From assembly GCF_003265705.1 (NCBI RefSeq), contig NW_020312788.1, positions 8,162,695 to 8,226,694 on the forward strand: 64,000 bases of DNA. Reading direction: 5' to 3'. The stretch comes from Callorhinus ursinus. Taxonomy: Eukaryota; Chordata; Mammalia; Carnivora; Otariidae. This document shows positions 12,441-23,729 of the stretch, piece after piece. The translations under genes and the position numbers were made by a program. Under the pieces are notes generated by a model, which searched no databases, had not been told where the DNA came from, and saw only the letters and a program-made list of their open reading frames with translations. Numbering within the stretch: the first letter of the stretch is position 1; each line of letters starts with the position of its first letter.

Positions 12441-13464
12441 TGATGTTCAGAATTCCAGTGTTCTCTCTTTATGTTAACTACTCCTCTTTTCTACCAAATA
12501 ACATCTTTCATTTCTAACATGTTTTATGATTAATATTAATATTTTAATTATTTTATGAGACATTGGACATGTATTTCAAAGACTATAAAACAAAGTGTTT
12601 ATATAGGGCCTTTATTCAAATATGTGAAAGCTTTCTGTAGGTACTCTGTGTCTCTAAATACTTATTCTCTTAATTAACAAATGGCTTGTGTTTGCAACAT
12701 TTTTGTTCAGCCATTTTCCCACAATTAACATTTTATATGTGAAAGTGTAAGTGAACTGCATACTATATGAATAGTATATTTTCTCCTGGAAATTGAGTTA
12801 AACAACCATATATTAATATAAATAAAATTCCCCCATATCCATAGAACTCCACTCCACAACTACACCAAAAGTTTAACCAGGATATAACTAGACTGCCCCC
12901 AAAGTCCCAGCTCTATGGCAGAATCACATTCAAAGGAATTCCACTGGATCACCAAAAACTTTTTTTTTTTTAATTTCAGGTATGTACTAATATTCCCACA
13001 GCAAGACTTTTTAGAAACATCTTTCTCCCAAGTGAGCAAAGACTCTCCTTCTCTCTCACTTTACACACAATCAGTTTATCCCTTTTTATTTCAGCTCCTA
13101 CACCTACTTTTCCTGATAAATTCTTCCCTTCTGTTAGAGCTTTTCCTCTTTCCAATGTAAACTATCCAAAGTAGTCTCAGATCTTGCAGTTCTTTCTACT
13201 TATTATCTTAATGCATACCAGAATACTAGAAAGCTAAACAAAAAACCTTGTGTATGTGGAGGGGGTGGTGAATGCCCATATAACTTTTTTTCTGGTTACC
13301 CAATTCTATTGTTTTTAATCATGTAATAACTAGAGAGCACCTTTTTCTTTAAAAGGGGCTTTTGTTGCCTCTGCCTTGTTTCTCCCTAAAGCAGTTGTAC
13401 CTCTAAAACTCTGAATTCCCACTAGTTGCCTCACCCCCTGCTGGCTCCTACTTACAGAAGGTGA
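12441..13464. other. Unassigned AT-rich sequence
   Basis: No gene or named repeat. The 81-codon frame at 12915-13160 (+) crosses a T run and has no domain. Confidence 0.45.
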
Positions 13465-13730
13465 GAAAATAATAGTGGCCAACCTTTGGTGAAAATTTAC
13501 CTGGTGCCAGGTATTGTTCAAAGTGCTTTGCCTGCATTTACTCCTTTAATCTTCACAACAATGCTATGAGACAGGAACTCTTTTTTTCCTTCTTTTATAG
13601 AGGAGAACATGGATACCACAAGGAATGAAGTAAATTACCCAAGGTCATAGGACTAATAAGTAACAGAGTCAGGGTTTGAACCCAAGGAGTTACATTTAAG
13701 AGTTACATATTTAACCACCATGCTGCTTAA
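13465..13730 (-). repeat. MIR SINE, antisense, near full length
   Basis: The plus strand shows 'tttaatcttcacaacaatgctatgag', 'tagaggagaacatgg', 'aaattacccaaggtcataggactaataagtaacagagtcagggtttgaaccc' and 'taaccaccatgctgc'. This is the reverse complement of the MIR body including its conserved core. It is among the clearest ancient repeats here. Confidence 0.9.
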
Positions 13731-14289
13731 AAACTCTCTGAAACTCACTTTGATACAATGTAGTGAATCATTACACAACTCATGTTGAAATTACAGAGGT
13801 TTGGAAAGAAGTTTAGAAACTGGTAATGGAGTTGGCAAGGTTGTTGTATAAGGAGCTACTGAAAATGATTACAATTCTTCATTCTGGGAATATGTGTGTG
13901 ATAGCAAAAAGAAAAAATCACAGATAATATGGTTAAATAAATAAGGACTTCTCTAATTAATTTTGGAATATCAGAATTTGAACACGCTCCTGGAAATTCA
14001 GAGAGGTAAGAGTGTGTAAATAAGAGGGCATTGCACAGTAACAAATAATAGGTCAGGTTTTACACTATGCATTTATAGGCATTTTTCAAATGGTGAAACA
14101 GATTTATATGGGTTAAGGATTCAGATCCTGATTTCTGTGTTCCTACAGTCATTACTCCTAATCTATGTGTTATCCTGCCTCTCAAAGACTCCCCAAATTA
14201 TTGGGTCAAAATTTGATGATATTAACGAACACATTCAGAATGTAAAGTAGGTGTATTCACTATTGAAATAATTTTGTAAATGTTAGATC

Positions 14290-15402
14290 ATTTAATATTT
14301 ATCACAATCTCATAGGTAGTATTATCTCTTTTACAGGAAACGGAGGCACAGAGGTTATATAATTTGCTTATTTGCTCAAGGTGCTATGACTGCTTCATAA
14401 ATCTGGGTTTTGAAACCAATTAGTCTTGCTCCAGAATCCATGTTCTTTTTTTTTAGACTTATATTGAAATTTTTTTATTATTATGTTATGTTAATCACCA
14501 TACATTACATCATTAGTTTTTGATATACTGTTCCATGATTCATTGTTTGCATATGACACCCAGTGCTCCATGCAGTACATGCCCTCTTTAATACCCATCA
14601 TGAGGCTAACCCATCTCCCCACCCCCCCTCCCCTCTAGAACCTTCAGTTTGTTCCTCAGAGTCCATAGTCTCTCATGGTTCGTCTCCCCCCTCTGATTTC
14701 CCCCCTTCATTTTTCCCTTCCTGCTATCTTCTTCTTTTTTTTTTAACATATAATGTATTATTTGTTTCAAAGGTACAGGTCTGTGATTCAACAGTCTTAC
14801 ACAATTCACAGTGCTCACCATAGCATATACCCTCCCCAATGTCTATCACCCAGCCACCCCATTTTCCCAACCCCCACCACTCCAGCAACCCTCAGTTTGT
14901 TTCCTGAGATTAAGAATTCCTCATATCAGTGAGGTCATATGATACATGTCTTTCTCTGATTGACTTATTTCGCTCAGCATAATACCCTCCAATTCCATCC
15001 ACATCGTTGCAAATGGCAAGATTTCGTTCCTTTTGATGGCTGCATAATATTCCATTGTGTATATATACCACATCTTCTTTATCCATTCATCTGTCAATGG
15101 ACATCTTGGCTCTTTCCATAGTTTGGCCGTTGTGGACATTGCTGCTATAAACATTGGGGTGCACATACTCCTTCAGATATCTTTGGGGTAAATACCCAGT
15201 AGTGGAATTGCTAGGTCATATAGTAGCTCTATTTTCAACTTTTTGAGGAACCTCCATACTGTTTTCCAGAGTGGCTGCACCAGCTTGCATTCCCACCAAC
15301 AGTGTAGGAGGGTTCCCCTTTCTCCGCATCCCCGCCAACATCTGTTGGTTCCTGACTTGTTAATTTTAGCCTTCCAGAATCCATGTTCTTAACCATTACG
15401 AT
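14290..15402 (-). repeat. MIR SINE split by a later L1 insertion
   Basis: The left part (14290-14447) contains 'tttatcacaatctcataggtagtatta', 'ttacaggaaacggaggcacagaggttata' and 'tctgggttttgaaacc'. The right part resumes at 15373 with 'tccagaatccatgttcttaaccattacg', the expected MIR head in antisense. The 925 bp between are an L1 flanked by an 18-bp duplication of MIR sequence, so the L1 is younger. Confidence 0.85.
14448..15372 (-). mobile_element. 5'-truncated carnivore L1 (ORF2 C-terminus plus 3' UTR), antisense
   Basis: A 925-bp insertion bounded by a perfect 18-bp TSD, TCCAGAATCCATGTTCTT, at 14430-14447 and 15373-15390. The minus strand encodes part of the L1 ORF2 carboxyl terminus at 14921-15166 (81 codons, including TDEWIKKMWYIYTMEYYAAI). 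ORF2 is the endonuclease/reverse transcriptase that copies L1 RNA into nicked DNA; only its far C-terminal end is present, so this copy is dead. The 3' UTR follows, ending in a short T run on the plus strand. Confidence 0.95.
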
Positions 15403-17367
15403 AAACCAGAGTAAGAAGCATTTTAATTAGATCAATGTTTTTCAGTGTTTGCCTACAGTATTAATAGGTCACATATAAAAAAACGGCTCTGGAGTCAAAT
15501 TAGTTCATTTTTGTCAACATATCAGATCCTTTAACAAGAAAATATATAATGTAAATCTTACTTGAGTATAAATTTTCATCATTATTTTAAACTATATGAA
15601 ATTGCTAATATTAAAAAAATGGACTAACAAAAATGGCAACAAGAGACAGGTTATAATATACAATATCTCTAAGAAAATTATTTAGCAAAATACAGACATT
15701 TTAGAAAACTCAATGTAGTAAGCTGTAGAAGATCAACAAATCTTTGCTTAAAAAAACTAGATATAAGAAGACATCTTCAACTCTTTTAGTTTATTGTTAT
15801 GGAAAAATCAACATGCCCTCGTACAATCACCTCATCAAATACAGAATATAAAGTGAGATAATCCATGAAGTTTTCACAAACTGTCTACGATTTACAATGT
15901 GAAGAAAGTTTTTGAGCATAAAAACTCTATCTAACCATATTATACATTCCACCTATCTCAGCCATAAATAATGCAGGAATTTCTCTGAAGAAGAAGTTTG
16001 CTTGCTCTTTTCCATCTTTGGACTAGTATTTTTCACTAATGATTAGAATCATAGGATAAAAATGTGAAATGATTTCCCTTCCTTTTGCAGAATAGAAATC
16101 CCTGGAACAACAAGTATCCATGAAATAAAATGTGTGAGAGACAAAGCCAAGATTCAGTGCACAAATTCTGTATCAGCTCTCTTTCTTTGTTTGCTAATCA
16201 CATGCCTGATAACTTTTGATTCTCTGGACATCTGTAATCAGAACTTTTTATTCTTAAGAGATCTATGACCAAGTTTTGTCACCCATTACACCTGGGCTTT
16301 TAGTGGCACATACATAAATATAAATGGAGAATTTACTATCCCATCCCAGAAGTCTAGGCATTAAAAGACAAAATTTTAGACCCGGAAGAAAACTAAGAGA
16401 TCAGTCCTGTCTTTCACTCCATGCCCAATAAAGAATGAATTTGAAACCAAAGGAAGTACCAAAGGTTCCTTTGGCACTTAGGTATTTAATAATAAGTATT
16501 CTGTATTAAGATTAAACTAATTTAACCTCATTTGACATCCTCCAGCTTTGAAGGACCTGTTGGATGATATTTACAATTGATTGGCAATAAAAGAATCACC
16601 AACATAGCTACCTTAGAGCCAAACAAACCAAATTCCATTCTGTACACTCCACTGTGATCAGGAACCTGAGTATCTTCACATCAAAGGATGCTACTGCCCC
16701 ACTGTTGATTGTTTTCTGTGAATGCAGAGCTGATCGCTCTCATCAGCGTGGCACAACTCCTGTGAGCAGCCGACACAGGGGTGTTGTATATTTGATAACT
16801 GCTCATGAGAATGGCAGTTAATTTCTTTAGGAGTTTAATTTAAGCCTTTCTGCAGTTTCTAAAAGTAAGTGGGAGAATGGATAGAACAGAATGTTCTCAT
16901 TTTGCAGAAATAGAATAGCAAACTATATATCAAGACAGAAATTAGACTGAATATTCTTTAAAAAGCCTCACATGAGAAGTGGCAAGAGGAAAATACCCTT
17001 TAATAGCAATTTTATCTTTTGGTATTTTGATGCGTCTTCTCATAAAAGAAATATTTTTGCTATGTATGTCACTGGTGATGATAGAGAGGATAATGCAAAC
17101 TGATTCTTCAACAATGTAACTAAACAACCGACTTCCATTTTGCTAAAACAAAAGTAAATGGCTATTTTGTATACTCAACAACCTCTTACGTAAAAGGAGG
17201 TTTTCCATAAGATTTCAGCCTCTGGAGAAATTTAACCAGCTAATAAAATTTAAAACTTAAATTTAAATAAAATTTAAAGTTTTTTTTTTCTATGTATATT
17301 CCCACTGGCACTGAGTAGGTACTGAATATGTACTTACTGATATGAAATCTGTAATTTAAATATATTT
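15403..17367. other. Unassigned AT-rich sequence
   Basis: No gene or repeat recognised. A less AT-rich patch at 16640-16790 ('gagctgatcgctctcatcagcg') is unique but has no supported function. Confidence 0.45.
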
Positions 17368-17549
17368 TGCATTTTTTTTTATTTCATTTATTTATTCATG
17401 AGAGACAGAGGGGGAGAGAGAGAGAGAGAAGCAGAGGGAGAAGCAGTCTCCCAAGGAGCAGGGAGCCCGATGCGGGGCTCCATCCCAGGACCCCGGGATC
17501 ATGACCCGAGCCGAAGGCAGACGCCCAACCGTCTGAGCCACCCAGGTGT
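17368..17549 (-). mobile_element. SINEC copy, antisense
   Basis: The plus strand shows T-rich tail, 'catttatttattcatgagag', a GA-rich stretch, 'gggagcccgatgcggggctc', 'gggatcatgacccgagccg' and 'tctgagccacccaggtg'. This is the reverse complement of a good SINEC. A short TTTTG run follows its head. Open frames on both strands in this segment are not genes. Confidence 0.93.
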
Positions 17550-17829
17550 TTTGTTTTGTTTTGTAGATGTTAATTCTGTGTGGTTTTATAGAGCCACACA
17601 ATTAAAAGTGTGTAATCGATTGTCAAGACAAATTAAGCACAAATTATTTTCACAGTCCTAGAAAAGCATAAATAGGAGGACAGTAACTACCAAAGGTTTT
17701 GGCCTTCTTCCCCACTTTGGAACACAAAATGAGAGAAATTCTTAAGTTCCTACGTGTGGTGGAGCAAAAGGAGCAGTTTCAGTTGAGAGGAATGTCTGTG
17801 TGCTCTGGCTCTTCATGAACTAGAAGATC

Positions 17830-18013
17830 ATGGCCAGCAGGGGCATGCGTCTAATTTCCCCCATTCTATGGATCATCCTTGCATATTCTCTGACTTTAAT
17901 GATGATTTTTACCCAGGATTTGAAGCAGAGGAAAAACAAGAAATCACAAAATACAATTATAGAATTGCCTTTGCAGAAACTACAAGTTTCAAAATTAGCA
18001 ATATCCTATGTGG
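17830..18013 (+). CDS. Candidate first coding exon of an unidentified membrane or secreted protein
   Basis: An open frame of 61 codons plus one base starts at ATG 17830 in a strong initiation context (A at -3, G at +4). It ends at G|GTAAGT, a consensus splice donor with the intron starting at 18014. The protein begins MASRGMRLISP, then a hydrophobic core of about 16 residues (ILWIILAYSLTLMMIF), then a basic stretch containing KQRKNKK. This layout fits a signal peptide or a type II signal anchor. It lies between repeats, not in one. Beyond the donor the frame continues into a (CA)n repeat, which supports the exon ending there. I do not recognise the protein. No partner exon is identified in the window, so it could still be a chance frame. 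Confidence 0.33.
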
Positions 18014-18045
18014 GTAAGTTAAAAAAAAAAATGCTTAACCAGAAC

Positions 18046-18046
<1 letters not shown>

Positions 18047-18077
<31 letters not shown>
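18047..18077 (+). repeat. (CA)n microsatellite
   Basis: A pure CA repeat of about 15 units, 34 bp downstream of the candidate splice donor. Confidence 0.95.
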
Positions 18078-18079
<2 letters not shown>

Positions 18080-18784
18080 TATGTATGAAATGGAAGACAG
18101 GATGGGATAAGTTAATTGGTGGAGGCATTTGGAAGTCAGGGAAGGAGGTTTGGGTCATTTCTGTTTTAGAGTAACCGTATGTCTTAAATGACGGGGCATT
18201 CCAGTTTATGCCTTTTATTCCAGCGTGATATCCAGTTTGAATAATACATTATACTATGCTAAGTACTAGGGATTTCTTGTATAATACTGAGCAAAGGAAT
18301 TATGTGACAGAGGGTCTGTGACAGGAAGATTATATTATGATTTCCTGGCATCTGGAGTGAAGGGAGGCAGGAAAAACCGTGAGAGGCTTTGCTATTTATA
18401 TAAACATGAGGTGACTATTATTTAGTGAGTAGGACACAAAGAATGAGGGGGATCCATAAGACCTCAAAGAGGGGTACTTGATGAATTTTTAAATGATTTA
18501 AAATAAAATATGATGGAAAAAGGATCTCAAAAGTAGACACAAGTTGTAAATCTAGAGAACTTGGGAAATGGCATTGTCAATAACAGGGAAGAAAAATCGG
18601 AAGAAAAATATTTTAAAGAGGAAATAGGAGCCTACTATCTAAAAATGCCATATTCAGGGGTCAAAAAGGCAAGCCAAGAAAGTTGTGTCATCTCATAATA
18701 ATCGTAGAAACAGGAAATGCACATTTGAAAGCCTCAGCATTTAGGTGATTTGGCATGGATCGTAAAATTTCTGGACCAAGCTGA
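18078..18784. other. Unassigned sequence
   Basis: No recognisable gene or repeat. 'Actatgctaagtactagg' near 18253 slightly recalls old LINE-type repeats. Confidence 0.4.
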
Positions 18785-19010
18785 CATTTAATTTATAGAA
18801 GGGACCTTAGAGATCTTGGAATATACATCTTCACTGATAGTGTCTAATATCTATATCTATCTCTCTTTCTCTCTGTCTCTGGGAGGGACAGAGAGAGTGG
18901 ACATATAACGTTTCAATGCAAGATCAACAAACTATAAAGCAGTAGATCTGGGGACTGACCCCAGGTCTCCCAGTACTTTGTACTCAGCACTCCATAGAAC
19001 AAGTTGTGGT
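18785..19010 (-). repeat. MIR3-like ancient SINE, antisense, interrupted by a simple repeat
   Basis: 'Agaagggaccttagagatcttgg' and, after a TCTA/TCTC/GAGA simple stretch at about 18848-18900, 'actataaagcagtagatctggggactgaccccaggtctccc' match the flank and end of MIR3-type elements in antisense. Diverged; boundaries approximate. Confidence 0.5.
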
Positions 19011-19900
19011 AAAATCCCCAAAGCTTAAAAGTTAATAGGTATTATACTTAATTTAGATATTTTTCTGTAAATTCCTTATCTTAAAAATAGGGTATAAAGA
19101 TAAATAAAAATTGAATAATAGATAATAACAAAGTAGACTGCCAAGCTGTATGCTCTGCAATAGATTTTTGAGACAAGGTGAGTTTAATTACTGTGAAGCA
19201 TCTTCCAGGATCTGGAGATTAATTTGCAATTGTCAACAAAGTCTTTAGTTGTCAGCAAATACTTAAGAGAAAAAGAGAATTATCTCATCAGTGATAGGGA
19301 TGTATATTGGCTTATCTATAAAAAGGATCCCTTTGGGAGGAGGACATAATTGTCTTCCATTTTGTTTTCAGGTTGTGCCTTCACGGAGCAAAACATTAAT
19401 AGGTCAGCTGTCATCTGGCATTGATTTTGGAGGGTTTCTTAGAGGGAGACTAGGGATTTGTTTTTTGTTTGTTTGTTTGTTTGGAAGAATTGAGTATCTT
19501 AGAACAAAGTCTAATTCTGTTTTTTGTTCCATCTTAGGCAGAATTATAATTACTTAACACATAATTAATTTCCTTCAAAGAACTTTTCAGTATTACATGT
19601 GGTCTTTTGTCCTGACTGCCCATTGGTAACAAAATTCTGATATTTTCTCATTTTGTCCTTATTCTCTTAGCAATATCTTTTCAGTCCTTGTTATCTGTTT
19701 GGGACATACTTTAATAGAGTATATCATATGTATTAAGGAAGATACTTTTTTTTCTTAAATAATAACTTTTTACTTTCCAAGGTTAGTGACTGAATAGACT
19801 ACCACAGAAGCTCTGAACATACAATAATTGGTGAAGAATAATTAAATGAATGAATAAATGAATAGGTAGACAGATGAGGTGTACATTCAGCAAAAACTGG
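19011..19900. other. Unassigned sequence
   Basis: The 88-codon frame at 19291-19557 (+) has no recognisable domain and crosses a (TTTG)n tract near 19460-19483. Nothing else is identified. Confidence 0.4.
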
Positions 19901-19909
19901 CCAAGATTA

Positions 19910-20035
19910 TAATATCCTTAAGGACAGAAATTTTTTTCTTTTTCACCTCTGTATACATAACAGTGCCTAAAAGAGAGATTTACCCATGCCAGAATTTTAA
20001 CAAATGTTTACTGAAAGAATGAATCAAATCCTGTG
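19910..20035 (+). repeat. L2 LINE 3'-end fragment
   Basis: 'Taaggacagaaattt', 'cacctctgtatacataacagtgcctaaaag' and 'aacaaatgtttactgaaagaatgaatc' follow the L2 3' end in order. Confidence 0.65.
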
Positions 20036-20217
20036 TGAGTGAACATGCTAAAGAGTGAGAGCAAACTGCCTGGTCTAATGTCTCCTAAGCTGGCTACTCT
20101 ACTCTTTTGCATCCCTATCTAATTAACCTATATGATAATGTGACAAAATCAGTTTGTTGTCTTGGACAACTTTCCACACCTTGTGTGGTGCCTATAGAGG
20201 AGATTCTGAGACTTTTT

Positions 20218-20426
20218 TTTTTTTTTTTTTTTAAAGATTTTATTTATTTATTTATTTGAGACAGAGAGAATGAGAGAGAGAGAGTACATGAGAGGGGGGA
20301 GGGTCAGAGGGAGAAGCAGGCTCCCTTACTGAGCAGGGAGCCCGATGTGGGACTCGATCCCGGGACTCCAGGATCATGACCTGAGCCGAAGGCAGTCGCT
20401 TAACCGACTGAGCCACCCAGGCGCCC
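20218..20426 (-). mobile_element. Young SINEC copy, antisense, with perfect TSD
   Basis: The plus strand shows a long T run, 'aaagattttatttatttatt', GA-rich sequence, 'gactcgatcccgggactcc', 'aggatcatgacctgagccg' and 'gagccacccaggcgccc'. The TSD AGATTCTGAGACTTTT is perfect at 20201-20216 and 20427-20442. The body is nearly identical to the SINE at 45-240, so both belong to a young subfamily. Confidence 0.96.
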
Positions 20427-20442
20427 AGATTCTGAGACTTTT

Positions 20443-21890
20443 ATTAATCTCCTTTAGTTAAAGAGAATATTCAATTGATACATCAACCCATTAACATCTG
20501 AAACCATGAACTCATAGATTCTTAGAGATCGCAAGTCATGAAAATGAAATCACAAAAGAATTTCTAAAACAAATGTGGCAGTTTGTAAAAGACTACGGTT
20601 TGAAAAGTTAGATCAATTATTTCATCTTCCCAAAGTAAAATTGGATAATGTAGTTTTATTTCCAAATCTGTTCTTGAGTTTTTTTATCTAATGATATCTT
20701 TGTATACGTTTAAACTAAAATTCTGCGTAAGCCTGTGCATGTGTGTATTTGTGTGTGTGAGCACGGGCACACGTCTGTCCTCTAAAATGATCTGCAGGAT
20801 ACAGATTTTATAATAATTAGCTTATTTAATGATGTTGTAGGATCTGTGTTATAAAATTCAGTATTAGGGATGTAAGGGGGGATACAGTTTTCCTTGGCCC
20901 TTTTGGGTGCTGAAAACTAGAGTGACAAAGATGAACAGGAGAAAAGTATACAAATGTATTTAATATAAGTTTTACATGACATGAGAGCCATCATAAGGAA
21001 ATGAAGACCAGAAGAAATAGTTAAATCTGAGTGTTTATGCTAAGTTTAATGAAGAGGGTAAAGGTGTGCTAGAACAAAGGGTGTTAAGTATAGTAAACTG
21101 GAGGAGACTTCCCAAGGCCTGTTTGTTCAGATTCCTTTCTGTGTCCCTTTTGTTTTCAGAGATGAGGATGCTCCTTTCTCCCAGGTAGAGAGAGGGGGGC
21201 ACCTCTCACATGAGGGTTTTATGACTCACTTCAGGGAAAGTTCAGAAAGTTCTTCCTGCATGTGCCATTTCTCAAATTCTTTTGGCTTGAAGGTCCCATA
21301 TTTTGGGGTAGGGTGCCCTGAGCCCCATCAGGGATTAGGAGAACACCTTGGTTTTATCTTTACTAGTCATACTGTTCCAAAGCAACTGAACAACTCTCAT
21401 TTATAAAATGCAGCAGCTTGAGACTACATAATTGGGGAAAGAGGTAGATAAATCTTTTGTAGCTGCAATAATTTATGAGTATGTGACTTTATAATCGCTT
21501 TGCTATTATGCAGCATTTACTTAGAAAAATATAATCAATTTTTTCCTTCATTATCCTGCTTGATAGGATAAATTAATAACGTTCATCTCCTTTACTAAAG
21601 CTTGGTTTAACTGGAAATATTATATTTTTTCTTTCTTTTTCTGTTAATTGTAAAGATAAACATAAATATTTAAAAAACTCCCTAAATTTTATACTTGTGA
21701 TTATCAGAATTAAGATTTATATAAGAACTTCAAAGAGAAAAAAATTAGAAAAAATATTCTAAATGGATATCATTTTAATAAATGCAGAAGATTTTTCTCC
21801 TTATTTATGAATTGGATTTTATAGTTATTTTATAGGCTTTATTTAGAACTAATTCACATCAAATTTCATAAAATTTTGACTTTATACATA
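20443..21890. other. Unassigned sequence
   Basis: A less AT-rich part at 20880-21400 is unique and shows no gene I can name. The 61-codon frame at 21221-21406 (+) has no domain. Confidence 0.4.
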
Positions 21891-21904
21891 AATAACCCAT
21901 TTAA

Positions 21905-22031
21905 AGAAAAAAAATTTTTAAGATTTTATTTTAAAATAATCTCTACACCCAATGTGGCACTCCAATTTACAACTCTGAGATTAAGAGTCACATGCTCTCC
22001 CGACTGAGCCCCCTACCACTCCCCCCCCATG
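21905..22031 (-). mobile_element. Old tRNA-derived carnivore SINE, antisense, with TSD
   Basis: The plus strand reads 'aagattttattttaaaataatctctacacccaatgtggcac', then 'cacatgctctcccgactgagccccctaccac'. This is the short, older carnivore SINE type in reverse. The TSD AATAACCCATTTAA (14 bp, perfect) is at 21891-21904 and 22032-22045. Confidence 0.88.
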
Positions 22032-22045
22032 AATAACCCATTTAA

Positions 22046-22749
22046 TCCATCAGAAATGTTAGACTAATTTTGTTTGCCACTCAAGTGTTCTCCCAACAAC
22101 TTCCATACGTCTAATTTGAGACCAGCATTAACACTCATGAGAATCCTAACTCCAGCTCAGCTTCACGTGTATGATTTTGGTTTTGCATGTTTCTCAGTCC
22201 TGTGCTTCCTTCCTCTATCATTAGATCCATTTGAATGGCTGTTGAAGGCTGGGTGCTTTGGTTTTTATAAGTTCCTGAAAGACAAGACATCAGTCTCTGC
22301 TATGCTTCCTTCCTACCCGGGCATTGCCAGTCACACTGTTAACTGACTCATTGGCTCACAAATCCACTGCTTCCCCTACCTTAAACTTCACCTTCCAGGA
22401 CTATGACTTCCGTGCAGAGCCTGTGAAGCACATTTACAAAAATGAAGAGAACACAACCATGTGTATGTAAGCTGAAACCGCACTGCAGGCACAGATGATT
22501 ACTGAATTTTCCTCTTTAGAATGAATCTCTATACTTTTAAGCAGAAAAGTAAGTGGCATTTTGGGAGAAAAAAATGTTCATTTTTTTAAATTCGAAATCA
22601 TTTTTTCTTGTAATACAAATTGTACAAATATTTTCTATCACCATACATTTTCCTCATGTCAAAGAGAAACCCCAGGACAGATGTCCTCTCTGAAGACTTC
22701 CCAGAATTTGCATTTCTGTGTGGCTCCCTTTTCATCCTGCCACCCACCC
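22046..22749. other. Unassigned sequence
   Basis: The 90-codon frame at 22074-22346 (+) shows no domain. No repeat was recognised. Confidence 0.4.
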
Positions 22750-22774
22750 TTTTTTTTTTTTTTTTTTTTTTTTT
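22750..22774 (+). repeat. Poly(T) tract
   Basis: Twenty-five uninterrupted T residues. It could be the tail of a minus-strand retrocopy, but the sequence to its right is not recognised. Confidence 0.9.
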
Positions 22775-22864
22775 GGAATAGAGAAGGTGAGGCTGAGGCC
22801 ATCAACAAATCCTATGTAGGGACAAGGAAGCCATGAAAATTGATGGTATCGTAAGAAGACTGGA

Positions 22865-23290
22865 AGGGAATTTAAACATCATACCATCTGATTTGTTCAT
22901 TTTACAGATGAGGAAACTGAGACCCAGTAGGTTGAAAGGGATAATTAACCAAAGTTATACAGCTTGTTGGTGACACATGAGGACAGTAATACAAGTTTGT
23001 TTGTTTTTAAGATTTTATTTGTTTATTATTTATTTATTTATTTAGAGTGCAAGAGCGGGGGGAAGGGAAGGGTGGAGGGAGAGGAAGAGAGAGAATCGCA
23101 AGCAAACTCCATGCTTTTCTCCCTGGTCTTTTTTCTTCCTTTAAGATTTATTTATTTATTTATTTATTAGCGAGTACAGTGGTAAGGGCAGAGGGAGAGA
23201 GAGAGAGAGACAAGCAGACTCCCCACTGAGCACAGAGGTACCCTGGTAATACAACTTTTCTAAAGCCCAGGTTACCTGTGTTCTCCACCA
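22865..23290 (-). repeat. MIR3-like SINE split by SINEC material
   Basis: The left part has 'atctgatttgttcattttacagatgaggaaactgagacccagtagg' and 'accaaagttatacagc'. After the SINEs it resumes with 'tctaaagcccaggttacctgtgttctccac'. Together these match an antisense MIR/MIR3 body interrupted at about 22998. Confidence 0.65.
22999..23245 (-). mobile_element. Two tandem 5'-truncated SINEC copies sharing one TSD
   Basis: Two antisense SINE 3' halves lie head-to-tail. The first is about 22999-23125 (T-rich tail, ATTT repeats, GA-rich body, 'gcaaactccatgc'). The second is about 23126-23245 ('cctttaagatttatttatttatt', 'ggtaagggcagagggagag', 'gcagactccccactgagca'). One TSD flanks the pair: GTAATACAAGTTT at 22986-22998 and GTAATACAACTTT at 23246-23258, with one mismatch. 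This suggests either a nested event or a dimer inserted once. Confidence 0.75.
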
Positions 23291-23299
23291 GATATGACA

Positions 23300-23729
23300 T
23301 ATCATTTTTTCACTTAAAAGATTTAGCATTCCCAAGTCTTATCTCCCCCAAATATCTCCAAGAGTCCTGATAAGGATAGGCTGTCTCCTGCCCCATTTTC
23401 AGCCTCCATATAGGCTAGCATATAGAGAACATAAGGTTTAAATAAAATATATGAGTTAGAATTGAATTGAGTGGAACTAGATTTCACTCTTTTACCCCAT
23501 GAATCATAAACTGAACCTCAGAAGTAGAGATGAGACTAATGTGGACAAATTTGGGGTGATGGGCCATGCCTATCAGAATCAGTACACAATCAGAATCTTT
23601 GGCATTTTTAAAGAACTATGCCTGATTCCATTCCAGCAACACTTTGGATTTGAAGGTAGTTTAGAAACCACAGTATTAGAAACTCATCTCAGCAATTTTC
23701 CTATCTCAAATTTGGTGACTTCTTAGTGT
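23300..23729. other. Unassigned sequence
   Basis: The 75-codon frame at 23499-23726 (+) shows no domain; it includes 'cagaatctttggcatttttaaagaac', a phrase typical of old repeats. No further assignment. Confidence 0.35.
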
